A stretch of 53,951 nucleotides of DNA from Lachnospiraceae bacterium (GTDB lineage: Bacteria > Bacillota > Clostridia > Lachnospirales > Lachnospiraceae), in assembly GCA_015057435.1 (NCBI GenBank), contig SVEJ01000021.1, positions 1 through 53,951 on the forward strand, read 5' to 3'. Both the position numbers and the translations under genes were made by a program. A model generated the notes under the pieces. That model saw only the letters and a program-made list of their open reading frames with translations, made no database searches and was not told the DNA's origin. The first letter of the stretch is position 1. The number at the start of each line of letters is the position of its first letter. This document shows, one piece after another, positions 16,517-24,872 of this stretch.

Positions 16517-17188
16517 ATGGAACCAAAAGATATGGTAAAAGCATTGAGAGAGGATATGAAGTTAAATCGAAGGGAATTTTGTGACTATTTTAACATTCCG
16601 TATCGTACTGTACAGGATTGGGAATGCGGAAAGAGAGTAATGCCGGATTATGTATTACGTTTGCTCGAATATAAGATTCGTATGGATCAGATGCTTGTGG
16701 AGCAGAATGGTAAACAAGAGGAAAAAGTAAGATATAGATTAAAAGATTCTACTAAGAGAGATTTATTGATTCGTAATATGCAACAACAAGACTACGAAGA
16801 GGTATATGCATTGTGGAGTTCTTGCGATGGTATTGGTATGAATGAAATGGATGATTCGGAAAGTGGAATTGTCCGATTCCTATTGCGCAATCCAAAGACT
16901 TGTTTTATTGCTGAAATTGATGGGAAGGTGATTGGAACAATTCTTGCAGGTCAGGATGGTAGACGAGGTTACATTTATCATTTGGTGGTGGAAAAACAGT
17001 ATCGAGGTAGAGGGATTGCAAAAGAATTAGTGCGTTGTGCGGTTTTGGCGCTTGAAAAACTAGGAATACAAAAAGCGGCACTTGTTGTTTTTTCTGACAA
17101 TGAAAAGGGAAACATTTTTTGGGAAAAAGTAGGATTTACAATTAGAGATGATTTGACATATCGGAATAAAATGACAAGAAATGTATAA
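16517..17188 (+). CDS. HTH DNA-binding domain fused to GNAT acetyltransferase
   Basis: A 223-residue two-domain protein. Residues ~1-55 are an XRE-like helix-turn-helix (MVKALREDMKLNRREFCDYF then IPYRTVQDWECGKRVMPDYV). Residues ~75-223 form a GNAT domain beginning LLIRNMQQQDYEEVYALW, with the acetyl-CoA loop QYRGRGIAKEL (~160-170) and the final VFSDNEKGNIFWEKVGF. The acetyltransferase could modify a small molecule or protein while the HTH places it on DNA, or the HTH may mediate protein contact. GAGAGGG precedes the start. It is followed after 16 bases by a P-loop gene. The substrate is unknown. Confidence 0.88.
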   Translation: MEPKDMVKALREDMKLNRREFCDYFNIPYRTVQDWECGKRVMPDYVLRLLEYKIRMDQMLVEQNGKQEEKVRYRLKDSTKRDLLIRNMQQQDYEEVYALWSSCDGIGMNEMDDSESGIVRFLLRNPKTCFIAEIDGKVIGTILAGQDGRRGYIYHLVVEKQYRGRGIAKELVRCAVLALEKLGIQKAALVVFSDNEKGNIFWEKVGFTIRDDLTYRNKMTRNV

Positions 17189-17204
17189 TCAAAGGAGTGA
17201 TTCT

Positions 17205-17774
17205 ATGGATTTTTTATTTACACAGGAGAATCGGAATATACAAATACTTAAAGGTGAATGGATCGCAGGAGATTCGTTTGGAGCATATATGCTTGTTGGG
17301 AAAAGTGGTAGTGGTAAAACAGCGTTTTTACAACATTTGGATACTGAATGGAAAAGTATATCACAGGAAGAAATGATAACTTGGATACATGTAGAAGAAT
17401 TAATTGAGGCTCTTTTGGCTGAGAATGATGTGTTTGACAATATTCAGACACCGGTCTTGGTACTGGAAAATATGGAAGACTTGATTGGTAAAGAGAATAC
17501 ATTGAATCTTTTTTGGGATTTGCTGAAAGGATGGTTACATGATAAAGAGAGGTTATTTATTGGTGTAACCAATAACGAAAATATTATGATTCCGAATGAT
17601 GTAACAGTGGTATATAACCAAGGAATTAAAATTACACCTATGGTTGTTTCTTATGTAGCAAAGAAGCAAAATATATACTTGCATGAAGACAGAATAGATT
17701 CATTGTGCATAGAATCAGGAGATTCGATTTCTAAGTTGATTGGATTGATAAAACGAGAGAGCTTGTTTGCATAG
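17205..17774 (+). CDS. Small DnaA/Hda-like AAA P-loop ATPase
   Basis: A 189-residue protein with the opening of a DnaA-like ATPase: LVGKSGSGKTAFL is Walker A (~29-41), VLVLENMEDLIG occupies the Walker B position (~85-96) with Glu-Asn in place of the usual Asp pair, and RLFIGVTNN resembles sensor 1. A short lid-like tail follows; there is no DNA-binding HTH as in DnaA. It is shorter than Hda (~230). It may act as an adaptor or loader-type ATPase. AAAGGAG precedes ATG 17205. It is probably co-transcribed with the HTH-GNAT gene. Family assignment is by eye. Confidence 0.65.
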   Translation: MDFLFTQENRNIQILKGEWIAGDSFGAYMLVGKSGSGKTAFLQHLDTEWKSISQEEMITWIHVEELIEALLAENDVFDNIQTPVLVLENMEDLIGKENTLNLFWDLLKGWLHDKERLFIGVTNNENIMIPNDVTVVYNQGIKITPMVVSYVAKKQNIYLHEDRIDSLCIESGDSISKLIGLIKRESLFA

Positions 17775-17803
17775 ATATGTTATTGATAATATATTAAAAT
17801 TGA

Positions 17804-17832
17804 TTGACGCAATGCGTTCCTTGCTGTAATAT
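17804..17832 (+). promoter_or_regulatory. Sigma-A-type promoter for the coiled-coil gene
   Basis: TTGACG (17804-17809), a 17-base spacer and TAATAT (17827-17832), ~100 bases upstream of the start. Confidence 0.55.
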
Positions 17833-17935
17833 AGAATGTGTACATATCATTTCATTCTGAATAGGATAGATGATTGTGAACGCGTATTCTACATATTGTA
17901 GAATGACATATTATTATCGGAAAGGAGGCAAGGCG

Positions 17936-18334
17936 ATGGTTGATCAAGAATTGTTAGTGGCGATTTCTAATCTACTGGAAGAAAAATTAGAAATAAAGTT
18001 ACAGCCGATCCGTCAGGATATTGCTGAACTGAAAGCAGATGTTAATGAACTGAAAGCGGATGTTAACGAACTGAAAGCAGATGTTAATGAACTGAAAGTA
18101 GATAATAAAAACTTACATGCTAGGCTTGATTCATTGGAAAAGGAAGTGAAAAAGAATAGTCTTATTCTTGAAAACGAAGTATTACCTAGATTACAGACAA
18201 TAGAACAATGCTATGTAGAATCATCAAAGATCTTTATGCGGAAGTCAGATCAAATTGATAAGATGCAGGATGATATTGATGTTATGAAGATTGTGATTCA
18301 AGAGCATGGTAGCAAGTTAGAGATGATATCTTAA
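17936..18334 (+). CDS. Coiled-coil protein with heptad tandem repeat
   Basis: A 132-residue, almost wholly helical protein. After MVDQELLVAISNLLEEKLE the sequence enters four copies of a seven-residue unit (ELKADVN, last copy ELKVDN) at ~31-57, then an extended coiled coil to the end. No enzyme motif is present. The only Cys is in TIEQCYVES. AAAGGAGG precedes ATG 17936; a longer frame upstream lacks a site. Proteins of this design occur in Clostridia with variable copy number of the heptad unit, but no function is known. It probably forms a rod-like dimer or trimer. Confidence 0.75.
   Translation: MVDQELLVAISNLLEEKLEIKLQPIRQDIAELKADVNELKADVNELKADVNELKVDNKNLHARLDSLEKEVKKNSLILENEVLPRLQTIEQCYVESSKIFMRKSDQIDKMQDDIDVMKIVIQEHGSKLEMIS
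18026..18106 (+). repeat. 21-bp tandem repeat (~3.9 copies)
   Basis: Units of GAACTGAAAGCAGATGTTAA plus one base run at 18026, 18047, 18068 and 18089, differing at a few third positions. Each codes one coiled-coil heptad, so copy number can change by slippage without breaking the frame. Confidence 0.95.
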
Positions 18335-18374
18335 TAATATAGGTGATAATTATGTGTTCATATTTAGCGAGAAT

Positions 18375-18420
18375 AAAAGGGAGTTTCATGGTTGCTTCAT
18401 AACATGAAATTCCCTTTTGA
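18375..18420. terminator. Bidirectional hairpin terminator
   Basis: AAAAGGGAGTTTCATG (18375-18390) pairs with CATGAAATTCCCTTTT (18403-18418) almost perfectly. It separates the convergent coiled-coil and coat-protein genes. Confidence 0.92.
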
Positions 18421-18428
18421 TTAATAAT

Positions 18429-18695
18429 TTATAAAGGTTTGAATGCAGCGGAAAATCGCTGTCTAGCATCATCAATTTTTTGTTGTGGTGCATCGGGAGT
18501 TGGGTACATTCCGCGTTCGTGCATACTGCAGAATACATTTTGTTGCATTGTGTGTTCGTCTGCAAGAATGTCCAACATAGTAGCACGAAGTTCTTCATGG
18601 ACGCATTCGTTTGAACAGGTATTAAAAAGGTTCGTTGCATTTTTTTGAGTTGCCAAAGCATCTCCTAAGATTTCTTTTTCTGTAAACTGATTCAT
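18429..18695 (-). CDS. CotF-like spore coat protein
   Basis: An 88-residue helical protein with the start MNQFTEKEILGDALATQKN, then NLFNTCSNECVHEELRATMLDILADEHTMQQNVF, typical of the CotF/COG5577 ferritin-like coat family (two helices, with a conserved His and Gln near EEH). The segment GMYPTPDAPQQKID matches the tail of this family. AGGAGG precedes ATG 18695. It lies nine bases downstream of another small helical gene on the same strand, so both belong to one transcript. It is probably made in the mother cell during sporulation. Confidence 0.85.
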   Translation of the reverse strand: MNQFTEKEILGDALATQKNATNLFNTCSNECVHEELRATMLDILADEHTMQQNVFCSMHERGMYPTPDAPQQKIDDARQRFSAAFKPL

Positions 18696-18704
18696 GTTAT
18701 CCTC

Positions 18705-18890
18705 CTAATTTAAATGATTATATAGTCTGTTAAAATGTGACTGATGTCTTTTTGAAAGTTCTTCCATCTCATTTCTTACAGTTGGGTCATTAGCCTGATT
18801 TGCTAACATCTTGAATTTTTTAACAAGCAGTTCTTCTTCTGATAATAATTCATTAAGTGAAGATAATTCTTTTTCTGATAAATTACTCAT
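18705..18890 (-). CDS. Small helical protein, coat-associated
   Basis: A 61-residue acidic, helical protein (LSEKELSSLNELLSEEELLVKKFKMLANQANDP, then a second helix with MEELSKRHQSHFNRLYNHL). The two-helix pattern resembles the N-terminal helices of CotF-type coat proteins, and it directly precedes such a gene. GGAGAG lies upstream of the ATG. Its role in spores is inferred from position and fold only. Confidence 0.75.
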   Translation of the reverse strand: MSNLSEKELSSLNELLSEEELLVKKFKMLANQANDPTVRNEMEELSKRHQSHFNRLYNHLN

Positions 18891-18923
18891 GTTTCTCTCC
18901 TTTTTTATTGATATGTGTTATTC

Positions 18924-18951
18924 TTGACGAGAAGTTAAAAAGTTATACAAT
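18924..18951 (+). promoter_or_regulatory. Sigma-A-type promoter for the lipid kinase
   Basis: TTGACG (18924-18929), 16 bases, TACAAT (18946-18951), in the divergent region upstream of 19024. A further TATAAT-like element lies near 18979. Confidence 0.45.
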
Positions 18952-19023
18952 GTTTTTCTCTATGCGAATAAGAAAAATGAGAGTATAATGTAAGGTATAT
19001 TTTGGGGAAGACGGAGAATTAAC

Positions 19024-19950
19024 ATGTATCACTTTATATTAAATCCTGCAGCCTCATCGGGCAAAGGTATGCAGATGTGGAAGAAAATTGAACCGGTTTT
19101 ACAGGAAGAACATGTTGAATATGCGGCACATGTTTTTAAAAGTAGTGATGAGACATCAGAATTTATAAAAGATATGACATCTGTTGGAAAGGATGCATGT
19201 CATTTTGTGATTCTTGGTGGTGACGGAACAATCAATACTGTACTCAACGGTATAGAAGATTTCAGTAATACGAAAATATCTTGTATTCGAACCGGATCCG
19301 GTAATGATTTTGCAAGAAATGTAGGCATTTGCAAGAATCCGAAGAAAGCATTGCAGCATTTGTTGCATACACCAAAGCAGATGTGCTTGGATTATGGTGA
19401 AGCTTGTTATATGATCCAGAACAAAAAGGTTGTTCGTCGTTTTGCAATCAGTAATGGTGTGGGTTATGATGCAGATATATGTGAAGAAGTAAGCCGCAGT
19501 AAGTTAAAAAAGGTTCTTAATAGAATCAAGTTAGGTAAATTAGTATATGTATTGATAGGGATTAAGCAAATCTTTACAAGAAAGAATGAGATGGCTAAGA
19601 TTACGCTGGATGATGCTCCGGTTATGGAAATTCCGGGCCTGTTTTTTGTGGTCGGTATGATTCATGAAAAAGAAGGCGGCGGCGTACCATTTTGTCCAAA
19701 TGCCGATGCAACAGATGGTTTGTTTGACGTTTGTATTGTAAGAAATATGCCGAAGTTTAAGTTGTTATTGGCTGTTGTTTTGGTATATCTAAAGCAACAT
19801 CTTTGTTTTAAAAAGATTACGGTGCACAGATGTAAAAAAATGGTGATACAAACGGATGCACCGCAATGGTTTCATTTAGATGGTGATACATCAGAAAAAA
19901 TTAGCGAAATCACTTTGACTTGTCATTCAGGATTGCAATTTGTGAAGTGA
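19024..19950 (+). CDS. Diacylglycerol-kinase-family lipid kinase (YegS/DgkB-like)
   Basis: A 308-residue kinase of the DAGK catalytic family, which phosphorylates lipid hydroxyls at the inner membrane face. Motifs are FILNPAASSGKG at the N-terminus, LGGDGTINTVLNGI (~64-77), and RTGSGNDFARNVGI (~92-105). Length fits YegS/BmrU/DgkB. Whether the substrate is diacylglycerol, as in DgkB recycling of lipoteichoic acid by-products, or another lipid cannot be read from the sequence. It is followed by a membrane protein gene and then spmAB. Confidence 0.9.
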   Translation: MYHFILNPAASSGKGMQMWKKIEPVLQEEHVEYAAHVFKSSDETSEFIKDMTSVGKDACHFVILGGDGTINTVLNGIEDFSNTKISCIRTGSGNDFARNVGICKNPKKALQHLLHTPKQMCLDYGEACYMIQNKKVVRRFAISNGVGYDADICEEVSRSKLKKVLNRIKLGKLVYVLIGIKQIFTRKNEMAKITLDDAPVMEIPGLFFVVGMIHEKEGGGVPFCPNADATDGLFDVCIVRNMPKFKLLLAVVLVYLKQHLCFKKITVHRCKKMVIQTDAPQWFHLDGDTSEKISEITLTCHSGLQFVK

Positions 19951-20022
19951 TTGAATAAATCGTGCACGTTCGGATATACTGACAGATAAAGAAAATATAA
20001 GTTGGTATAAAGGAAGAAGGGC

Positions 20023-20748
20023 ATGAACTTTTTTATATATAAAGACGCATTATCAACGGATGAAGGTTTTGACTTGTTTGGAGTATGTCATTGGACCTGG
20101 ATAATAGGAATAGGAATTTTCTCATGGTGGTTGGGAAGATTCTTTTCTATTTTAGGGGAAAAGGATGTGAAGAAGTGGAAAACGGTATTGGGTATTATTC
20201 TGCCGTTGATGGAATTAAGTCGAATATTAATATTAATTTTGTTTGGTAATTTAAATCCGGGGGAATTACCGTTTCATTTGTGTAATATGGCTTTGTTTTT
20301 GGCATCTGTATATCTTTTAACGGATAACCGTTTTGTCGGTGTCGTGTATGTGTCACTTTGTGTTCCTGCAGCTGTTTTGGCTGTGATTTTCCCCGGATGG
20401 TTGCGTTATCCTGTGTGGTCTTATATGCATATTCATAATTTTTTATATCATGGTTTGTTGGTTGCGGTCGGATATGTACTCATTGTGAGTAGGGAGCTGA
20501 TTCCAAAATGGATAGAATTATGGAAACCATTGTTATTCGGCCTGATAGGATATGTTGTTATGTATATCATTAATAATAAGCTTATGACAAATTTTTGGTT
20601 TATCGCACAGCCATCGTATCAGTCTCCGCTGGCATTTCTATATGAATTCTTCGGAGATAAATGGTATCTGTTCGGACATTTTTTGTTTTGCAGTATGGTT
20701 GTACTTATATGGTGTGCGTTGATGAAAGCAGTGACGAATGAAAAATAA
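20023..20748 (+). CDS. Integral membrane protein, YwaF/TIGR02206 type
   Basis: A 241-residue protein with about seven membrane segments. It has the pattern of the YwaF family: an N-terminal stretch with HWTWIIGIGI, the motif GELPFHLCNM (~85-94) with a conserved His-x-Cys, YMHIHNFLYHGLL in the middle, and GDKWYLFGHF near the end. The biochemical function of the family is not known. AGGAAGAAGGG precedes the ATG. It stands between a lipid kinase and the spmA/spmB genes, on the same strand. Confidence 0.8.
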   Translation: MNFFIYKDALSTDEGFDLFGVCHWTWIIGIGIFSWWLGRFFSILGEKDVKKWKTVLGIILPLMELSRILILILFGNLNPGELPFHLCNMALFLASVYLLTDNRFVGVVYVSLCVPAAVLAVIFPGWLRYPVWSYMHIHNFLYHGLLVAVGYVLIVSRELIPKWIELWKPLLFGLIGYVVMYIINNKLMTNFWFIAQPSYQSPLAFLYEFFGDKWYLFGHFLFCSMVVLIWCALMKAVTNEK

Positions 20749-20804
20749 AGTTCTATTTTATTATAAAATCCATATATTGTAGGAAAGAAAGCAAAGGCGA
20801 TAGC

Positions 20805-21425
20805 ATGTTGAATTATCTGTGGGCAGCTATGATATTGATTGGGATTGTAATAGCTGCATTAGAGGGAAATATGCAGGCAGTATGTGAGGGTGTCATTGCA
20901 TCTTCAAAGGAAGCGGTTGAATTATTATTTGTCATGACCGGTGTTGTTTGTATGTGGAACGGTATGTTATATATAGCAAAAAATGCAGGGATGATAGATG
21001 CTTTGACGAGAAAAATGAGACCATTTTTAAAGTTGCTTTTTCCGAATTTACCCTTAGAACATAAAGCAACAACATATATTGCATCTAATTTCATAGCCAA
21101 TATATTAGGACTTGGTTGGGCTTGTACTCCGACAGGTATACAGGCAATGAAGGAATTAAAAAAGTTAGAAATGGAACGTGGAAGAGACGAAACTGTGGCA
21201 AGTGATGAGATGTGTACGTTTTTGATTATGAATATATCTTCGCTGCAGTTAGTTTCAATTAATATGATTGCTTACAGAACACAATACGGCAGTGTCAGTC
21301 CGATTGCTGTTGTTGGTCCCTCGCTTGTTGCAACACTTATTACTACATTTGTTGCATTTTTTATTTGCAAAATTATATGTACCGGAAGCGGGAGTAAGAA
21401 GCGTGCGCGTTCGGAAAATAGATAA
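20805..21425 (+). CDS. spmA: Spore maturation protein A
   Basis: A 206-residue membrane protein with the nucleoside-recognition (Gate) domain typical of SpmA: GVIASSKEAVELLFVMTGVVCMWNGML, then ATTYIASNFIANILGLGWACTPTGIQAMKEL. SpmA and SpmB are needed for spore core dehydration and heat resistance in Bacillus and Clostridium. The gene is followed 21 bases later by spmB. The length fits the family. The short upstream gap has no clear sigma-A promoter; a sporulation sigma factor is expected. Confidence 0.92.
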   Translation: MLNYLWAAMILIGIVIAALEGNMQAVCEGVIASSKEAVELLFVMTGVVCMWNGMLYIAKNAGMIDALTRKMRPFLKLLFPNLPLEHKATTYIASNFIANILGLGWACTPTGIQAMKELKKLEMERGRDETVASDEMCTFLIMNISSLQLVSINMIAYRTQYGSVSPIAVVGPSLVATLITTFVAFFICKIICTGSGSKKRARSENR

Positions 21426-21446
21426 TGAGTATGAGGAGATTATAAG

Positions 21447-21980
21447 ATGCAGGTGTTGGATTTTTTGTCTGTGAGTATTATACCTATTTTAATTTTTTGT
21501 ATTGTCTTAGACGGAATTATGAGTAAAAGACCGGTGTTTGAGGATTTTACATCAGGAGCGAAAGATGGATTGCAGATTATTATAGAAATTGCACCGACAA
21601 TTATTGGTTTGCTGGTAGCAATCGGTGTTCTAAGAACATCAGGAACATTGGATTTGATTGCAGACTTTTTTTCTCCGTTAGCAGATTTTTTACATATTCC
21701 GTCACAATTAATACCAGTTAGTCTGGTGAAAATGTTCTCTGCGTCAGGTGCTAACGGACTTTTGTTTGACCTGTTTAAGGAGTATGGTACCGATTCTTTC
21801 ATCGGGGTTTCGGCTTCGGTATTACTTAGTTGTACAGAAACTTTATTCTATACGATATCGCTCTATTTTATGAGTGTAGGAATCAAGGATTCGAGATGGA
21901 CGATTCCGGTAGGAATTGTTATAGCGATAATTAGTTTGTTTGTAAGTGTATGGATTGCGAACGCGGTTGTTGGTTTATAA
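21447..21980 (+). CDS. spmB: Spore maturation protein B
   Basis: A 177-residue membrane protein, the second half of the SpmAB pair. It shows SIIPILIFCIVLDGI, DGLQIIIEIAPTIIGLLVAIGVLRTSG, and LVKMFSASGANGLLFDLFKEYGTDSFIG, all typical of SpmB. Five or so membrane segments are seen. It lies directly downstream of spmA, so the two are probably co-expressed during sporulation and act together in the forespore membrane. Confidence 0.92.
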   Translation: MQVLDFLSVSIIPILIFCIVLDGIMSKRPVFEDFTSGAKDGLQIIIEIAPTIIGLLVAIGVLRTSGTLDLIADFFSPLADFLHIPSQLIPVSLVKMFSASGANGLLFDLFKEYGTDSFIGVSASVLLSCTETLFYTISLYFMSVGIKDSRWTIPVGIVIAIISLFVSVWIANAVVGL

Positions 21981-22021
21981 AAAGAATGGAGAATTCAATT
22001 GCATTTTGTATAGATAAAATC

Positions 22022-22050
22022 TTGCGCGGAGATACTAGGTGTGATATTCT
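22022..22050 (+). promoter_or_regulatory. Possible sigma-A-type promoter for apt
   Basis: TTGCGC (22022-22027), 17 bases, TATTCT (22045-22050), ~90 bases upstream of apt. Confidence 0.4.
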
Positions 22051-22137
22051 AAAAACGATGATTTGTGTGCAGATTAACGTGATAAAGTACACATAGCAAA
22101 AGAAAATTCTAATGATGATAATTAGGAGGAAATACCA

Positions 22138-22671
22138 ATGCAAGATCAGTATGGGATTGACCAATATGTAAGGAGTATACCGGATTTTCCGGAACCGGGA
22201 ATTATTTTTCGAGATGTGACCTCTATTATTCAGAGTCCGGAAGGATTAAAGATAACAATTGACGGTCTTCTTGAACAATTAAAAGGTGTGAAATTTGATG
22301 TGGTGTTAGGACCGGAATCAAGAGGATTTATATTCGGTATGCCGGTAGCATATGCATTAGAAAAAGGATTTGTACCGGTTCGTAAAAAGGGAAAATTGCC
22401 ATGCGAGACAATAGAGAGAGAATATGAATTAGAATACGGAACGGCAGTTATTGAAATGCATAAGGATGCGATTCGTCCGGGCGACAAAGTTGTAATCATT
22501 GATGATTTGATTGCAACCGGCGGAACGATTGAGGCGATTACCAAGATGGTGGAAAGCTTAGGCGGTGAAGTGGTTCGTATTCAATTTGTAATGGAATTAG
22601 CCGGATTAAAAGGAAGAGAAAAACTAAGTGAATATGATGTGAATTCGCTACTTATATATGATGGCAAATAA
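22138..22671 (+). CDS. apt: Adenine phosphoribosyltransferase
   Basis: A 177-residue purine salvage enzyme: adenine plus PRPP gives AMP and pyrophosphate. Visible motifs are IPDFPEPGIIFRDVTSI near the N-terminus, LGPESRGFIFGMPVAYAL, RKKGKLPCETI, and the PRPP-binding loop VVIIDDLIATGGTIEA (~120-135). AGGAGGA precedes the ATG. In Firmicutes apt often precedes relA; here it is followed by a terminator and unrelated membrane genes. Confidence 0.95.
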   Translation: MQDQYGIDQYVRSIPDFPEPGIIFRDVTSIIQSPEGLKITIDGLLEQLKGVKFDVVLGPESRGFIFGMPVAYALEKGFVPVRKKGKLPCETIEREYELEYGTAVIEMHKDAIRPGDKVVIIDDLIATGGTIEAITKMVESLGGEVVRIQFVMELAGLKGREKLSEYDVNSLLIYDGK

Positions 22672-22685
22672 TATGCCGCAACTGT

Positions 22686-22718
22686 AGGTTGCACTTTTTA
22701 GTAATTTTGCAACCTTTT
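22686..22718 (+). terminator. Hairpin terminator after apt
   Basis: AGGTTGCA (22686-22693) pairs with TGCAACCT (22708-22715), followed by TTT. The T-tract is short. Confidence 0.65.
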
Positions 22719-22789
22719 GAAACAATAATCAGTATATACAATATACAAATGAAATACATGCAGGTTATGCATGTAGAAATGAGGGAATT

Positions 22790-23341
22790 ATGGATTATAA
22801 AAAACTGAATAAAAAAGCAATGACTTGTATGTATGTGAAGACTTGGATTGCCAATTTAATATGGATACCGGGTCTTCTTGCAACAAGCATATTGTTTAAG
22901 GACGAATTGCCGTCTGTTGTTTTGGCTATTATGTATGGATTAGTTGTAATCATTGTAATATATTCACTGATTGCACCAAAGCTTAGATATGAAAGATATC
23001 GCTTTCTTTTGACAGAGGAAGAATTTTCGGTTCGTAAAGGTTTGATTGTTACAAAAACTGAAATCGTACCAATTGAAAGACTTCACAAGATTGAAGTTTC
23101 AAGTGGTCCGATATTTCGAGCATTTGGTCTGAAAGAAATTAAAGTTACGACAGCAGGAGGAGAGATTAATGTCTCTTATCTTGATAATGAAATTGCAGAT
23201 AAGATCGCAGAACATTTGAAAGTCAGAATTAATACAATTGCAGTGGAAGAGCGAAATGTTGATTTGATTGAGGCTGAGCAAGATTCGTTGTCGGATGCGA
23301 TAGATGAAGGATACATGGAGGGTGAACATGGAGCAGAATAA
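22790..23341 (+). CDS. YdbS-like membrane protein with bPH2 domain
   Basis: A 183-residue protein. Two N-terminal membrane segments (~18-40 and 45-62) are followed by a bacterial pleckstrin-homology domain (bPH2/DUF304, ~65-150: YRFLLTEEEFSVRKGLI, EIVPIERLHKIEVSSGPI, GLKEIKVTTAGG) and an acidic tail. It pairs with the next gene, a YdbT-like protein with repeated bPH2 domains. In Bacillus, YdbS and YdbT lie together and are linked to resistance to membrane-active compounds. The next gene starts inside its last 14 bases. Confidence 0.85.
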   Translation: MDYKKLNKKAMTCMYVKTWIANLIWIPGLLATSILFKDELPSVVLAIMYGLVVIIVIYSLIAPKLRYERYRFLLTEEEFSVRKGLIVTKTEIVPIERLHKIEVSSGPIFRAFGLKEIKVTTAGGEINVSYLDNEIADKIAEHLKVRINTIAVEERNVDLIEAEQDSLSDAIDEGYMEGEHGAE

Positions 23342-24818
23342 GTTTCGGTGTCATGCCAGTGTTATCATTGAAAACTTAGGAGGAGCCTTTTGGTTTATTC
23401 TGCTTATGCTATTTTCATCTATGGATAATGCAACAGAAGTTTTCACTTTGTTAGCAGAAGGTAAGATTACATTTTTTCAAGCACTTGCCGGAACAGGAGT
23501 TGTGTTTTTGATTGTGTTCCTAATCCTGTTTTACAATTGGATTGTATGGAGAAAGACTTGGATTTCAATTGATAATGAAGCAATCGTAATCGAGAGAAAC
23601 CTTTTGAATCGTAAGGTGAATACGATTGGCATGAAAAATATTTCCAACATCAATATGGAACAGAACATTTTTGAGCGAATTGTTGGAACGTATAAGATTA
23701 AATTAGATACCAATTCTGCAACAACAGCAGACCAGACAGATGTTAAGATTATACTGTCAAAAGAAAAGGCAGAGTGGTTTAAGCAGCAGGTTATGCAGCG
23801 GATGAATGAAGATACAAAAGAGGTTGCTGCCGATACGCAAGAATATGATGTGGAGTATAAGGCAAGTGATATTATTCTGCATTGTGTTTATACAGCAAAT
23901 CCTATTGCAGTTATCACATGTATCGCATTTATTGTAGGATGCGCAATTGCATTCAATTCAGTGAATACGGGTGCAGCATTGTTAGATGGTCTGGTGAATG
24001 TATTAGGAAGTGTGTTGGCGATTATTATCGGTTTGTGGTCGGTGATTCAGTCGTTAATTCGAGATTTTTTTGTCTATTACGGATTTAAAGCACGAAGACA
24101 TGAGAATAAGATATATTTATCACATGGATTATTCAAGAAAAGACAATACACGATTGCTGTAGATAAGATTAATGCGGTGAAATTAGAAGCACCGGTTGTT
24201 TCTCGAATACTTGGCAGACAGTTTGTGAAGGTGATTTGTGTCGGCGTCGGAGATGAAGAGAATGAAAACTCAATGCTGTTATTGTCTGAAAAAAACACTG
24301 ACATGGAAAGGAAGTTATCGATTTTACTTCCGGAATTTGTGATTGAGAAACCGGAGATTATACCTCGTGAAAAGAGTTCAATATGGGGCGCGTTGGTAGC
24401 TTATATCTTTTGTGTTGTGATCTGGGTGGCCCTTGCAGTAGCGTTTAGCGTGGTCAATATTTTAGACTTGGAAGAAATGTGGATTCGAATTGTGATTGCG
24501 ATTACAGCTGTATTAGTGATTTTCTTGGTCGGTTTATCGAATGTTTTGAATTTTAAAACCTGTGGAATAGGATTAGAAAAGAACAATTTATTGATTGTTA
24601 TGGGAAGTTTTAGTAAAACATCCACTTGGATTCCATATGCTAAGATTCAAAAAATAGAGTATGACCAAGGTCCTATTGCCAGACATTTTGGATTCGCCAG
24701 TGGAGTTATTAATATATTAGCTGCTATTTTAGAATCCATTCATTCGACCTCCTATTTTAAGGTTGAGGTTTTTGAAGAAATTCGTAAACGTATGCTAGAG
24801 CGTAAGGGAAAGAAATAA
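23328..24818 (+). CDS. YdbT-like membrane protein with repeated bPH2 domains
   Basis: A 496-residue protein with paired membrane hairpins and three bPH2 (DUF304) stretches: ~75-150 (IDNEAIVIERNLLNRKVNTIGMKNISNI), ~245-330 (YLSHGLFKKRQYTIAVDKINAV) and ~415-490 (IVMGSFSKTSTWIPYAKIQKIEYDQGPIA). Start 23328 is favoured by GGAGGG upstream. It overlaps the YdbS-like gene by 14 bases, so the two are co-translated and probably form one membrane complex. An NfeD gene follows after ~55 bases. Confidence 0.85.
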   Translation: MEQNKFRCHASVIIENLGGAFWFILLMLFSSMDNATEVFTLLAEGKITFFQALAGTGVVFLIVFLILFYNWIVWRKTWISIDNEAIVIERNLLNRKVNTIGMKNISNINMEQNIFERIVGTYKIKLDTNSATTADQTDVKIILSKEKAEWFKQQVMQRMNEDTKEVAADTQEYDVEYKASDIILHCVYTANPIAVITCIAFIVGCAIAFNSVNTGAALLDGLVNVLGSVLAIIIGLWSVIQSLIRDFFVYYGFKARRHENKIYLSHGLFKKRQYTIAVDKINAVKLEAPVVSRILGRQFVKVICVGVGDEENENSMLLLSEKNTDMERKLSILLPEFVIEKPEIIPREKSSIWGALVAYIFCVVIWVALAVAFSVVNILDLEEMWIRIVIAITAVLVIFLVGLSNVLNFKTCGIGLEKNNLLIVMGSFSKTSTWIPYAKIQKIEYDQGPIARHFGFASGVINILAAILESIHSTSYFKVEVFEEIRKRMLERKGKK

Positions 24819-24872
24819 TCATAAAATGAGTACAATGATGAATAAGTTTACATATGATAAGGAGGTAAGGAT

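Noticed and set aside
18026..18106. Direct repeats as a CRISPR array
   Set aside because: Units are contiguous, 21 bases, in frame and encode coiled-coil heptads; there are no spacers.
18903..18945. SigK/SigE promoter for the coat-like genes on the minus strand
   Set aside because: A CATATCAATA stretch resembles a -10 but does not match the consensus register; too weak to call.
20749..20804. Sporulation (SigE-type) promoter before spmA
   Set aside because: A CATATATT-like -10 is present, but the -35 match and spacing are poor, so it is not listed as a feature.
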